A DNA stretch of 64,000 nt from Halomonas shengliensis. GTDB taxonomy: Bacteria; Pseudomonadota; Gammaproteobacteria; Pseudomonadales; Halomonadaceae. The notes under the pieces are model-generated. The model saw only the letters and a program-made list of their open reading frames with translations, did no database searches and was not told the origin of the DNA. The stretch is from assembly GCF_900104135.1 (NCBI RefSeq), contig NZ_FNIV01000006.1:62001-126000 (forward strand). Direction: 5' to 3'. The position numbers and the translations under genes were made by a program. Positions 20,761 through 28,559 of this stretch are shown here, piece after piece (within the stretch, counting starts at the first letter, position 1; every line of letters starts with the position of its first letter).

Positions 20761-21942
20761 TTACTGCACCGGCTCGATCAGGTAGTCGGTGGCGGCCTTC
20801 ACCTCGTCGTCGGAGAGGTTGGGGTTGCCGCCCTTGGCCGGCATGGCGTTGAAGCCGTTGATGGAGTGGTCGTAGAGGGTCTCGACGCCCTGCTCCAGGC
20901 GCGCGCTCCACTGCTCGGCGTTGCCGCGCACCGGGGCGCCGGCGGCGCCGGTCTCGTGACAGGCCATGCAGATCTGGTTGTAGATCGCCGCACCATCGAT
21001 GCCGGCATGGGCGGGTTCCGCTGCCGCCTGGCTTTCATCGGCGCTATCCGCAGCGGTGTCTTCGGCAGCAGAGGCCTGCTCGGAGGCGGCTGTTTCTGCG
21101 GACGAGGCGTCCTCGGCCGGCGCCGCTTCGCCACCGCCCTGGGCAGTGACATCCATCACCGGCTCGACCAGATAGTTGGTGGCCGCCTTCACCTCGTCAT
21201 CGGAGAGGTTGGGGTTGCCGCCCTTGGCGGGCATGGCGTTGAAGCCATTGATGGAGTGGTCGTAGAGGGTCTCGATGCCCTGCTCGGCGCGCGCGCTCCA
21301 CTGCTCGGCGTTGCCGCGCACCGGGGCGCCGGCGGCACCGGTCTCGTGGCAGGCCATGCAGACCTGGTTGTAGATCGCTTCGCCGTCGATGCCGGCGACC
21401 GCGGCATCGGCCGACGCCTCACCGCCGCTGTCCCCGCTGGAGGCCTCGCCCTCGGCGGCGGCCGCGTCGCCACCGCCTTGCGCGGGCACCTCCATCACCG
21501 GCTCGACCAGGTAGGCGACCGCTGCCTCGACCTCGGCGTCGGAGAGGTTGGGGTTGCCGCCCTTGGCGGGCATGGCGTTGAAGCCGTTGATGGCGTGATC
21601 CAGCAGGGTGGCGAAACCTTTTTCGGTGCGTGCGCTCCACTGCTCGTCGTTGCCACGTACCGGGGCACCGGCGGCGCCGGTCTCGTGGCAGGCCATGCAG
21701 ACGTTGTTGTAGATGCCTTCACCATCGATATCGCCACCGCCTCCGCTGGAGGCGCTGCTGCCACCGCCGCTGGCGGCGGCCATGGTGCCGCAATCCTCGC
21801 CCTGGACGCAGAGCTCCCCCACCGGTGCCAGGCGCTCGGCGATCGCCTCGCGCTCGGCATCGTCCTGCGCCATGGCGGTGCCGGCGCCGACGGTCAGGCC
21901 CAGGGTGGCCAGACACCCCATGATCAGCTTGCTGGATTTCAC
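20761..21942 (-). CDS. triple-domain cytochrome c5-type protein
   Basis: A 393-residue exported cytochrome with three covalent haems. A signal peptide (about 1-26, ending AMAQ) is followed by a two-cysteine segment ELCVQGEDCG (45-51) and three 77-residue class I cytochrome units at 74-150, 187-263 and 317-393. Each has CMACH (82-86, 195-199, 325-329) and a methionine ligand in NAMPAKGG (124, 238, 368). Linkers are rich in Ala, Ser and acidic residues. The start is GTG at 21942, placed by AGAGG and the signal peptide; a longer frame begins at 22038. It probably carries electrons in the periplasm, but its partners are unknown. Cytochrome c5 usually has one such unit. Confidence 0.85.
   Translation of the reverse strand: MKSSKLIMGCLATLGLTVGAGTAMAQDDAEREAIAERLAPVGELCVQGEDCGTMAAASGGGSSASSGGGGDIDGEGIYNNVCMACHETGAAGAPVRGNDEQWSARTEKGFATLLDHAINGFNAMPAKGGNPNLSDAEVEAAVAYLVEPVMEVPAQGGGDAAAAEGEASSGDSGGEASADAAVAGIDGEAIYNQVCMACHETGAAGAPVRGNAEQWSARAEQGIETLYDHSINGFNAMPAKGGNPNLSDDEVKAATNYLVEPVMDVTAQGGGEAAPAEDASSAETAASEQASAAEDTAADSADESQAAAEPAHAGIDGAAIYNQICMACHETGAAGAPVRGNAEQWSARLEQGVETLYDHSINGFNAMPAKGGNPNLSDDEVKAATDYLIEPVQ
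20764..21723 (-). repeat. three in-frame cytochrome c units
   Basis: Three copies of a 231-base coding unit lie at about 21493-21723, 21154-21384 and 20764-20994. Units 2 and 3 are nearly identical in protein sequence (GNAEQWSAR, HSINGFNAMPAKGGNPNLSD); unit 1 is more divergent. Unit length is the same in all three, while linkers differ. Confidence 0.85.
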
Positions 21943-22050
21943 TCTCACCACCTCTTCACGGTCCTTAAGGAATTGTTCGCGGCAGCGCCCGGCGGGAACA
22001 GCATCGGCGATGCAGCCGAGAGAGATGCCGTCTTGCACTCATGGGGCCAC

Positions 22051-22079
22051 AGTATACCGGCATCCCCGGCGGCTGGAAA
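22051..22079 (-). promoter_or_regulatory. possible promoter of the cytochrome c5 gene
   Basis: On the minus strand, TATACT (22056-22051, five of six consensus) is preceded 17 bases upstream by TTTCCA (four of six). Transcription would start near 22044, about 100 bases before the GTG. Confidence 0.45.
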
Positions 22080-22113
22080 ATGGCGGGACCCCGCCGATGG
22101 TGGGGAGGCGCGC

Positions 22114-22142
22114 TGGACAGCGACCGGCGTGGCGGTTAGGAT
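22114..22142 (+). promoter_or_regulatory. promoter of tRNA-Arg gene
   Basis: TGGACA (22114-22119) and TAGGAT (22137-22142) are separated by exactly 17 bases and lie about 30 bases before the tRNA, the expected distance for a tRNA promoter. Confidence 0.6.
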
Positions 22143-22171
22143 GTCGACCGCTCGGCGCCACGCCGGGCCGT

Positions 22172-22248
22172 GCGCCCGTAGCTCAGTTGGATAGAGTGTT
22201 GGCCTCCGAAGCCAAAGGTCGCAGGTTCGAATCCTGCCGGGCGCGCCA
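22172..22248 (+). tRNA. tRNA-Arg, anticodon CCG
   Basis: A 77-base cloverleaf. The acceptor stem GCGCCCG pairs with CGGGCGC, discriminator G, and CCA is encoded. The D region has GTAGCTCAGTTGGATAGAG; the anticodon stem TTGGC/GCCAA encloses loop CTCCGAA, giving anticodon CCG for the CGG codon; the T arm has GTTCGAATC. It closely resembles E. coli argX tRNA. A terminator hairpin follows, so it is a single-gene transcript. Nothing in the flanks suggests an integrated element. Confidence 0.97.
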
Positions 22249-22259
22249 CGAATTCGAGG

Positions 22260-22290
22260 GCCCGGGGAGACGCATCTCCCCGGGCTCTTT
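22260..22290 (+). terminator. tRNA-Arg terminator
   Basis: GCCCGGGGAGA and TCTCCCCGGGC form an 11-base perfect stem with loop CGCA, followed by TCTTT. A standard intrinsic terminator 12 bases after the tRNA. Confidence 0.85.
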
Positions 22291-22316
22291 CGCATGCGCG
22301 ACGTTGGAATAATGGC

Positions 22317-22330
22317 TTGATGTGAGTCAA
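22317..22330. promoter_or_regulatory. FNR/DNR-type box, distal, upstream of HPP gene
   Basis: TTGAT-GTGA-GTCAA, one mismatch from the FNR consensus TTGAT-N4-ATCAA. It lies in an AT-rich patch and about 50 bases before a second similar box. Confidence 0.6.
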
Positions 22331-22366
22331 TCAATACTGTGCAACATGTTGCTGCGTCATGGCAGC

Positions 22367-22380
22367 ATGATGTCGGTCAA
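22367..22380. promoter_or_regulatory. FNR/DNR-type box, proximal, upstream of HPP gene
   Basis: ATGAT-GTCG-GTCAA, two mismatches from the FNR consensus. Its centre is about 42 bases before a start that would follow AATATT (22404-22409), the class II activator position. TATAAA at 22397-22402 is an alternative -10. Confidence 0.5.
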
Positions 22381-22471
22381 AAACCATTCATGTTGTTATA
22401 AAAAATATTGTCTTTGATATCGTTATGTGATTTGGCAGACTCTGCCGTCCATTGGCGACGATTCAGGGACG

Positions 22472-22999
22472 ATGAAGACCTATCTGGGAAAGATGCGCGG
22501 CGAGCGCCTGCAACGCGAGACCCCCGACCTCGTTGATGCCCTCTGGTCCTGGCTGGGGGCGGTGGTCGGCATGGGGGCGATCTGCTGGCTCAGCGCCCAC
22601 TGGCTCTCCCAGCATCTGCTGATCGTGGCCTCCTTCGGTGCCACCTCGGTGCTGCTCTATGCGGCCCCGGAGAGCCCCTTCGCCCAGCCACGCAACGTGC
22701 TGCTGGGCAGCCTGCTCTCGGCGGTGGCGGGCGTCGCCTGTTTCCAGCTGCTGGGCGCCACGCCGCTCGCCGTGACCCTGGCGGTCTCGCTCTCCATCCT
22801 GCTGATGCAACTGACCCACAGCGTGCACCCGCCCGGTGCGGCGGCCGCCCTGGTGGCGGTGATCGGCGGCCCGGAGATCACCGGGCTGGGCTGGTGGTAC
22901 CCGCTGATGCCCATCGGCATCGGCTGCGCCATCATGCTGGTGGTCGCCGTGCTGGTGAACAACCTGGCTCGCCATCGTCGCTATCCGCTGCACTGGTAG
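22472..22999 (+). CDS. HPP-family integral membrane protein
   Basis: A 175-residue inner-membrane protein with about five hydrophobic segments (roughly 22-46, 48-66, 75-95, 97-117, 145-168). The family motif HSVHPPGAAAA lies at 116-126, with HPP at 119-121. Related plant and cyanobacterial HPP proteins have been reported to move nitrite. The start at 22472 follows CAGGGAC; a GTG start at 22427 would add a tail unlike the family. Two FNR-like boxes upstream suggest expression when oxygen is low, which fits the nos, nsrR, nnrS and hemN genes in this window. Nitrite or another anion is therefore a reasonable guess, but the substrate is not shown. Confidence 0.8.
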   Translation: MKTYLGKMRGERLQRETPDLVDALWSWLGAVVGMGAICWLSAHWLSQHLLIVASFGATSVLLYAAPESPFAQPRNVLLGSLLSAVAGVACFQLLGATPLAVTLAVSLSILLMQLTHSVHPPGAAAALVAVIGGPEITGLGWWYPLMPIGIGCAIMLVVAVLVNNLARHRRYPLHW

Positions 23000-23201
23000 G
23001 GGCTCGGGCTGGTAGGAGACTCGGGAAAACGGGGCAGGAAAGCGGAGCAGGAAAAACCGCAACTTTCTTCCCGCCAAAACGGAAAGGATTTCCCCTCTAT
23101 TCGGCCTCGCAGGGGCTCGGTGGCGCCGGGGGGCTTCTGCTATCGTCTCGTGCACCATCCACGCCGCCGGGATGCCGGCGGCCCCACACAGGAGGCAGCA
23201 G

Positions 23202-24407
23202 ATGGCGAATCCCCCAGACGCGACCGTTCCCGCCACCATGTCGGCCATGCTGCTGACCGGCCATGGCGACGTCGACAAGCTGGTCTATCGTGACGACGTG
23301 CCGACCCCCCAACCGGGGCCCGGCGAGGTGCTGGTGCGGGTCACCGCCACCGCCAAGAACAACACCGACCGCAAGGCCCGCGAGGGGCTCTACCCGGTGA
23401 AGAAGGGCGAGGTGACCTCGTTTGCCATGGGCGGCGAGCCGACCCTGACCTTCCCGCGCATCCAGGGCGCCGACATCGCCGGGCGGGTGGCGGCGGTGGG
23501 CGAGGGCGTCGACCCGGCTCGCCTCGGCGAGCGCGGCCTGCTCGACTTCAACCTCTACCCGGACGCGCGCCGCGACATCAACCTGACCCCGGACTACTAC
23601 GGCCACGGCGCCGACGGCGGCTTCGCCGAGTACGTCGTCGTGCCTTCCGACCAGTTCCATCACGTGCCCAATCCCGAGCTCAGCGATGCCGAGCTCGCCG
23701 CCCTGGGCATGTGCTCCTACCAGACCGCCTACCACATGATGACCTCGGCGGGAGTGAGTGCCGGTGAGCGGGTGCTGGTCAGCGGCGCCAGCGGCGGTGT
23801 GGGGACCGCGCTGGTCCAGCTGTGTCGCATCGTCGGCGCCATTCCCTACGCGGTGAGCCAGCCGGAGAAGGCCGCGGCGCTCGAGGCGCTGGGCGCCGAG
23901 GCGGTGATCGACCGCGGCGACCTCGACGGCTTCGCCGAGCGGGTGCTCGCGGCCACCGGCGGCGCGCCCATCGACGCGGTGATGGACCTGGTCGGCGGCG
24001 AGATGACCGACTGCTTCATCGACACCATGATCCAGGACATGAAGGCGCGTACCAGCTACCCGCGGCTCTCCATCGCCGGCGCCAGCGGCGGCAACATCTC
24101 GGAGATCCTGTGGACGCGTATCTACCTCTACCAGGTGCAGATCTTCGGCGTCTCCCACGGCACCCGGGAGGAGGCCGAGCAGCTGATCGCCTGGATCCGC
24201 TCCGGCGACCTGAAGCCGGTGCTGCATGCCGCCTTCAGGCTCTCCGAGCTGCACGCCGCCGAGCGCTACTTCGTCAGCCGCGGCAGCAACTTCCTGGGCA
24301 AGATCGTGATCGTGCCCGACAGCCAGTGGGATGCGCACGGCGCGCCCTTCGCCCTGGCCGCTTCCTCTGCCAGCCAGCCCTCCGCCAGCCAGGAGCCGCG
24401 CCCATGA
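23202..24407 (+). CDS. zinc-type alcohol dehydrogenase-like (MDR) oxidoreductase
   Basis: A 401-residue medium-chain reductase. The N-terminal GroES-like domain (LVYRDDVPTPQPGPGEVLVRV, then GADIAGRVAAVGEGV) precedes a Rossmann domain with SGASGGVGTALVQL. The cysteine and histidine ligands of catalytic zinc are not evident, so it is closer to quinone-reductase-type MDRs. AGGAGG at 23190-23195 fixes the ATG at 23202. A 202-base gap before it holds an eight-base hairpin (23163-23182) but no gene. Its stop overlaps the next gene as ATGA, implying a two-gene operon and a shared pathway, possibly reduction of an imine or enone made by the partner; that is inference. Confidence 0.8.
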   Translation: MANPPDATVPATMSAMLLTGHGDVDKLVYRDDVPTPQPGPGEVLVRVTATAKNNTDRKAREGLYPVKKGEVTSFAMGGEPTLTFPRIQGADIAGRVAAVGEGVDPARLGERGLLDFNLYPDARRDINLTPDYYGHGADGGFAEYVVVPSDQFHHVPNPELSDAELAALGMCSYQTAYHMMTSAGVSAGERVLVSGASGGVGTALVQLCRIVGAIPYAVSQPEKAAALEALGAEAVIDRGDLDGFAERVLAATGGAPIDAVMDLVGGEMTDCFIDTMIQDMKARTSYPRLSIAGASGGNISEILWTRIYLYQVQIFGVSHGTREEAEQLIAWIRSGDLKPVLHAAFRLSELHAAERYFVSRGSNFLGKIVIVPDSQWDAHGAPFALAASSASQPSASQEPRP

Positions 24408-25444
24408 GCCGCCCGCTGACCTTCAGGATGATGGACACCCACGCCGGCGGCGACGTCAGCCGCATCGTGCTCGGCGGCATCGACGCCCTGCCCGGTGCCA
24501 CGGTGCGCGACCAGATGCACTACCTGCGCGACGATGCCGACGGCCTGCGCAAGCTGTTGCTGTTCGAGCCCTACGGCGTGCCGGAGATGTCGGTGGACCT
24601 GGTGGTGCCCGCCACCGACCCCGAGGCGGCGGCCGGCTACATCATCATGGAGGTGATGGGCTACCCCATCTACTCCGGCTCCAACACCATCTGCACCGCC
24701 ACCGCGGTGCTCGAGGCCGGCATCGTGCCCAAGCAGGAGGGCGTGCAGCGCTTCACACTCGAGGCCCCGGCGGGGCGGGTCAACATCGAGGCGCGGGTGG
24801 AGAACGGCGTGGTGGAGGCGATCACCTGCGAGGGGCTGCCCAGCTACATCGACACCTACCGCGCGACGATCCACGTGCCTGGGCTGGGCGAGGTCACCTA
24901 CAGCGTGGCCTACAGCGGCGGCTTCTATGCCCTGGTGGACGCCACCGAGCTCGGCTTCCACCTCAACCGCGACGAGGAGCGCGAGCTCGCCGAGTGCGCC
25001 CACAGGATCGTCGAGGCGATCCAGGCCGAGCGCGGCTTCTCCCACTACACCCTGGGCGATGTGGGGCCGCTGCCCTTCCTGCATTTCATGGGGCCGGTGG
25101 AGCAGGTCGCCGACGACTTCTACCGCTCGCGTTCCGCCACCTATGTGCACCCCGGAGTGATCTGCCGCAGCACCACCGGCACCGGCACCTCGGCGCGCCT
25201 GGCGCTGATGCGCCACGAGGGCACCATCGCGCCCGGCGACAGGCTGGAGACCATCTCCCTGCGCGAGACCGGCTTCATCGGCACCTTCACCGGCACCCGG
25301 GAGGAGGGGGCCCACACGGTGGTGGAGAACACCATCACCGGCAAGGCCTACGTGCTGGGCCATACCGAGGTGGTGGTCAACTGCGACGACCCCCTGGTGG
25401 CGTGCGGTGGCCTGCACCATATCCTGAGCGCCCGCCATGGCTGA
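24404..25444 (+). CDS. proline racemase-family protein with Ser/Thr in place of the catalytic cysteines
   Basis: A 346-residue member of the proline racemase/hydroxyproline epimerase superfamily: MDTHAGGDVSRIV near the start, GVPEMSVDLVVP, then the two catalytic regions. The first Cys of the usual CGHxxIG motif is Ser91 (SGSNTIC), and the second Cys (SPCGTGTSA) is Thr258 (STTGTGTSA). Racemases use two Cys; trans-3-hydroxy-L-proline dehydratases keep the first and have Thr at the second. Here both are changed, so neither activity can be assumed. It is coupled by ATGA overlap to the MDR reductase. A dehydratase-plus-reductase pair acting on a proline derivative is one possibility. Confidence 0.8.
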   Translation: MSRPLTFRMMDTHAGGDVSRIVLGGIDALPGATVRDQMHYLRDDADGLRKLLLFEPYGVPEMSVDLVVPATDPEAAAGYIIMEVMGYPIYSGSNTICTATAVLEAGIVPKQEGVQRFTLEAPAGRVNIEARVENGVVEAITCEGLPSYIDTYRATIHVPGLGEVTYSVAYSGGFYALVDATELGFHLNRDEERELAECAHRIVEAIQAERGFSHYTLGDVGPLPFLHFMGPVEQVADDFYRSRSATYVHPGVICRSTTGTGTSARLALMRHEGTIAPGDRLETISLRETGFIGTFTGTREEGAHTVVENTITGKAYVLGHTEVVVNCDDPLVACGGLHHILSARHG

Positions 25445-25519
25445 CGGGAGGGAAGGCCCGCCGCCGGAGCAGCCTCGAGCAATCCTTGCCCTCGCCATCT
25501 TGACCCGCTCGATTCGCCC

Positions 25520-25556
25520 GCCTGCCCCTTGAGCGTCGCCGCCAAAGGGGGCAGGC
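25520..25556 (+). terminator. hairpin after the proline-racemase-family gene
   Basis: GCCTGCCCCTT pairs with AAGGGGGCAGGC around a 14-base loop, with one bulged G, about 75 bases after the stop. The rest of the 168-base gap holds nothing recognisable except the next ribosome-binding site. Confidence 0.4.
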
Positions 25557-25612
25557 TGGCGCTCGTTCATCCTTCCGACCGCCCCCCTTTCGACTGACCC
25601 AGGAGGCTTGCC

Positions 25613-26017
25613 GTGGCCATCACCAACTTCTCCGACCTGCTCAGCGAGGCGCGCCTGCAGCCCGATGCCCAGCGCCTGCTGTTCGTCTTCACCCGCGCCG
25701 AGCTGCCGGACAACCCCTCCGCCGAGCAGCGTGCCCGCTTCGAGCAGGGCGAGGGCGGCGTACTCACCCCGGTGCTGTGCGTCGACAAGGCCCCCGAGGA
25801 GCTTAGCGACATGGCCGCCCTGGTGGCGGAGTCCCACAACACCGGCGTGGAGTGGGACATCGTCTTCGTCGGCGCCCTCTCCGGGCGCGGCGGCGAGGCG
25901 CCGGCTGCCGACCAGGCCGAGGCCCAGCTCGAGCGCATGGTGGAGTCGCTCAAGATGGGCAACGTCGAGCCGTTCCTGGCGCTCGACCGCCAGGGCGAGG
26001 CGGTGCGCATCGGCTGA
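25613..26017 (+). CDS. conserved hypothetical protein next to ahpCF
   Basis: A 134-residue soluble protein starting at GTG 25613 with AGGAGG at 25601-25606. Visible features are QRLLFVFTRAELPD, GVLTPVLCVDKAPEELSDMAALV and WDIVFVGALSGRGG, followed by an acidic helix and EPFLALDRQG. I recognise this as a widespread proteobacterial family sometimes labelled ribonucleotide reductase alpha subunit, a name its small size does not support. No catalytic motif can be assigned. It ends 137 bases before ahpC, so its stop is close to the OxyR site; it is probably a separate transcript. Confidence 0.7.
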   Translation: MAITNFSDLLSEARLQPDAQRLLFVFTRAELPDNPSAEQRARFEQGEGGVLTPVLCVDKAPEELSDMAALVAESHNTGVEWDIVFVGALSGRGGEAPAADQAEAQLERMVESLKMGNVEPFLALDRQGEAVRIG

Positions 26018-26035
26018 CATGGCGGCGTCATCACC

Positions 26036-26072
26036 ATAGGGTTGAATTATCAGGGTGATGGCACCATTTAAT
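26036..26072 (+). promoter_or_regulatory. four-part OxyR binding site upstream of ahpC
   Basis: Four tetrads ATAG, TTAT, ATGG and TAAT occur with seven-base spacers, matching 13 of 16 positions of the OxyR consensus (ATAG-N7-CTAT twice). It lies 82-118 bases before ahpC, and oxyR is in the same window. Confidence 0.65.
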
Positions 26073-26153
26073 TGTCGCTATCAGTCGATGCGGGCTACCA
26101 TGCGTCCCGTATTCGAGACACCCTCATACCAAAGTCGAAAGGAGCATCAGCGA

Positions 26154-26717
26154 ATGTCCCTGCTGAACACCGAAGTCAAGCCGTTCAAGGCCACCGCTTA
26201 CCACAACGGCGAGTTCGTCGAGGTCAACGAGGAGCAGCTCAAGGGCCAGTGGAGCATCTTCTTCTTCTACCCGGCCGACTTCACCTTCGTCTGCCCCACC
26301 GAGCTGGGCGACCTGCAGGACAACTACGAGGAGTTCAAGAAGCTGGGCGTCGAGATCTTCAGCGTCTCCACCGACACCCACTTCACCCACAAGGCGTGGC
26401 ACGACAGCTCCGAGACCATCGGCAAGCTGACCTACCCGATGCTGGCCGACCCGACCCACACCATCTCGCGTAACTTCGAGGTGCTGATCGAGGAAGATGG
26501 CATCGCCGAGCGTGGCACCTTCGTGGTCGACCCCGATGGCAAGATCCAGATCGTCGAGCTGAACGCCGGCAACATCGGCCGTAACGCCGAGGAGCTGCTG
26601 CGCAAGGTCAAGGCCGCCCAGTACGTGCGCGCCAATCCCAACGAGGTCTGCCCGGCCAAGTGGGAAGAAGGCGAAGAGACCCTGTCTCCGTCCCTGGACC
26701 TGGTCGGCAAGATCTAA
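26154..26717 (+). CDS. ahpC: alkyl hydroperoxide reductase peroxiredoxin subunit
   Basis: A 187-residue typical two-Cys peroxiredoxin that reduces H2O2, organic peroxides and peroxynitrite. The peroxidatic C47 lies in [13 protein letters not shown] and the resolving C166 in NEVCPAKW, with the YF-type C-terminal tail shortened to LDLVGKI. Length equals E. coli AhpC. AAAGGAG at 26138-26144 sets the ATG at 26154 rather than an upstream frame. It precedes ahpF, its electron donor, with a strong hairpin in between, and follows a good OxyR site. Confidence 0.97.
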   Translation: MSLLNTEVKPFKATAYHNGEFVEVNEEQLKGQWSIFFFYPADFTFVCPTELGDLQDNYEEFKKLGVEIFSVSTDTHFTHKAWHDSSETIGKLTYPMLADPTHTISRNFEVLIEEDGIAERGTFVVDPDGKIQIVELNAGNIGRNAEELLRKVKAAQYVRANPNEVCPAKWEEGEETLSPSLDLVGKI

Positions 26718-26761
26718 GCCGGTCCCTGCCGCGAGGTCCCGCCCCGGGCCTCGCCGCCCCT

Positions 26762-26789
26762 GCCCCGGGCACCTTCCCCCGCCCGGGGC
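26762..26789 (+). terminator. hairpin between ahpC and ahpF
   Basis: GCCCCGGGC and GCCCGGGGC form a perfect nine-base stem with a ten-base loop, 45 bases after the ahpC stop; a second imperfect stem lies at about 26817-26842. The 169-base gap has no gene. It probably limits read-through into ahpF or stabilises ahpC mRNA. Confidence 0.55.
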
Positions 26790-26886
26790 CCCTATTCCGA
26801 CTCATGAGATGCTCCCCGCGCTGCCCGACCGGCAGGGCGCGGCCGTCTCGTGATCCCGACTCCCGAACATGAAGGAACACGCTGTC

Positions 26887-28440
26887 ATGTTGGACGACAA
26901 TCTGAAAACTCAGCTCAAGGCCTACCTGGCCAAGGTTACTCAGCCCTTCGAGATCGTTGCGTCCCTCGATGACGGCGCCAAGTCGAAGGAACTCCACGGC
27001 CTGCTGACCGATATCGTCGGCCTGACCGACCAGATCACCCTCAAGCTCGACGGCCAGGACGCACGCCGCCCGTCGTTCGCCATCAATCGTCCCGGCGAGG
27101 AGACCGGCGTGGTCTTCGCCGGCCTGCCCATGGGCCACGAGTTCACCTCCCTGGTGCTGGCGCTGCTGCAGGTGGGTGGCCATCCGCCCAAGGCCTCCGA
27201 TGAGGTGATCGAGCAGATCAAGGGCCTCGAGGGCGAGCTCCGCTTCGAGACCTACTTTTCGCTCTCCTGCCAGAACTGCCCGGACGTGGTCCAGGCGCTC
27301 AACCTGATGGCGATCCTCAACCCGGGCGTCCACCACGTCGCCATCGATGGCGCGCTGTTCAAGGACGAGGTGGAGGAGCGCCAGGTGATGTCGGTGCCCA
27401 GCATCTACCTCAACGGCGAGCCCTTCGACCAGGGCCGCATGAGCCTGGAGCAGATCCTGGCCAAGGTGGATACCGGCGCCGCCGAGCGCGAGGCCGCCAA
27501 ACTCGGCGAGAAGCCGACCTTCGACACCCTGATGATCGGCGGTGGCCCGGCCGGTGCCGCGGCGGCGGTCTATGCCGCGCGCAAGGGCATCCTCACGGGC
27601 GTGGCCGCCGAGCGCTTCGGCGGCCAGGTGCTCGACACCATGGCCATCGAGAACCTCATCTCCGTGCCCCACACCGAGGGCCCCAAGCTGGCCGCGGCGC
27701 TGGAGGAGCACGTCAAGGAGTACGAGGTCGACATCATGAACCTGCAGCGGGCGGTCAAGCTGCTGCCCGGTCGCCCCGGCGAGGTGCACGAGGTGCAGTT
27801 CGAGTCCGGTGCCAGCCTCAGGGCGAAGACCCTGGTGCTGGCCACCGGCGCCCGCTGGCGCGAGATGGGCGTGCCCGGCGAGGCCGAGTACCGCAACAAG
27901 GGCGTGGCCTACTGCCCCCACTGCGACGGCCCGCTGTTCAAGGGCAAGCACGTGGCGGTGATCGGCGGCGGCAACTCCGGCGTCGAGGCGGCCATCGACC
28001 TGGCCGGCATCGTCGGCCATGTGACCCTGATCGAGTTCATGGACGAGATGCGCGCCGACGCCGTGCTGCAGAAGAAGCTGCGCAGCCTGCCCAACGTCGA
28101 CATCGTCCTCGGCGCCCGCACCACCGAGGTGAACGGCGACGGCAAGCGCGTCACCGGCCTCACCTATGAGGAGCGGGCCAGCGGCGAGGTCAAGAAGATC
28201 GATCTGCAGGGCGTCTTCGTACAGATCGGCCTGGTGCCCAATACCGAGTGGCTCAAGGAGTCGCCCATCGAGCTCTCCGAGCGCGGCGAGATCGTGGTCG
28301 ATGCGCGCGGCATGACCAGCGTGCCCGGCATCTTCGCCGCCGGCGACGTCACCACCGTGCCCTACAAGCAGATCGTCATCGCCATGGGCGAGGGCTCGAA
28401 GGCCGCCCTGGGCGCCTTCGACCACCTGATCCGCAGCTGA
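26887..28440 (+). CDS. ahpF: alkyl hydroperoxide reductase flavoprotein subunit
   Basis: A 517-residue NADH-dependent disulfide reductase that regenerates AhpC. The N-terminal tandem thioredoxin-like domain carries C128-x2-C131 (SLSCQNCPD), the FAD site begins at [10 protein letters not shown] (218-227), the redox-active pair C343/C346 is in AYCPHCDGP, and the NADH site is [14 protein letters not shown]. The ATG at 26887 gives [14 protein letters not shown], matching E. coli; AAGGA lies ten bases upstream. All cysteine pairs needed for AhpC reduction are intact. Two tandem terminators follow. Confidence 0.97.
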   Translation: MLDDNLKTQLKAYLAKVTQPFEIVASLDDGAKSKELHGLLTDIVGLTDQITLKLDGQDARRPSFAINRPGEETGVVFAGLPMGHEFTSLVLALLQVGGHPPKASDEVIEQIKGLEGELRFETYFSLSCQNCPDVVQALNLMAILNPGVHHVAIDGALFKDEVEERQVMSVPSIYLNGEPFDQGRMSLEQILAKVDTGAAEREAAKLGEKPTFDTLMIGGGPAGAAAAVYAARKGILTGVAAERFGGQVLDTMAIENLISVPHTEGPKLAAALEEHVKEYEVDIMNLQRAVKLLPGRPGEVHEVQFESGASLRAKTLVLATGARWREMGVPGEAEYRNKGVAYCPHCDGPLFKGKHVAVIGGGNSGVEAAIDLAGIVGHVTLIEFMDEMRADAVLQKKLRSLPNVDIVLGARTTEVNGDGKRVTGLTYEERASGEVKKIDLQGVFVQIGLVPNTEWLKESPIELSERGEIVVDARGMTSVPGIFAAGDVTTVPYKQIVIAMGEGSKAALGAFDHLIRS

Positions 28441-28457
28441 TCATGCTCGGGTGATCC

Positions 28458-28525
28458 CGGGGCGCCTCGGCGCCCCGACCGATAAGCGCCCCCGCCGGGA
28501 GAACCGGCGGGGGCGCTTGTCGTTT
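28458..28525 (+). terminator. tandem terminators after ahpF
   Basis: A first stem CGGGGCGC/GCGCCCCG (28458-28477) is followed by a perfect 15-base stem (28484-28498 with 28504-28518, loop GAGAA) and then GTCGTTTT. A strong intrinsic end to the ahpCF unit. Confidence 0.85.
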
Positions 28526-28559
28526 TGGCCGGCTCGACGCTAGGGCCTGAAGAGCCTAT

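Noticed and set aside
20764..21723. CRISPR-like direct repeats
   Set aside because: The repeats are in-frame protein domains of 77 residues, not short repeats with unique spacers. No CRISPR array was seen in the window.
22172..22471. tRNA-Arg as an attachment site for an integrated element
   Set aside because: No integrase, no duplicated tRNA 3' end and only core genes follow; the AT-rich patch is explained as a promoter region.
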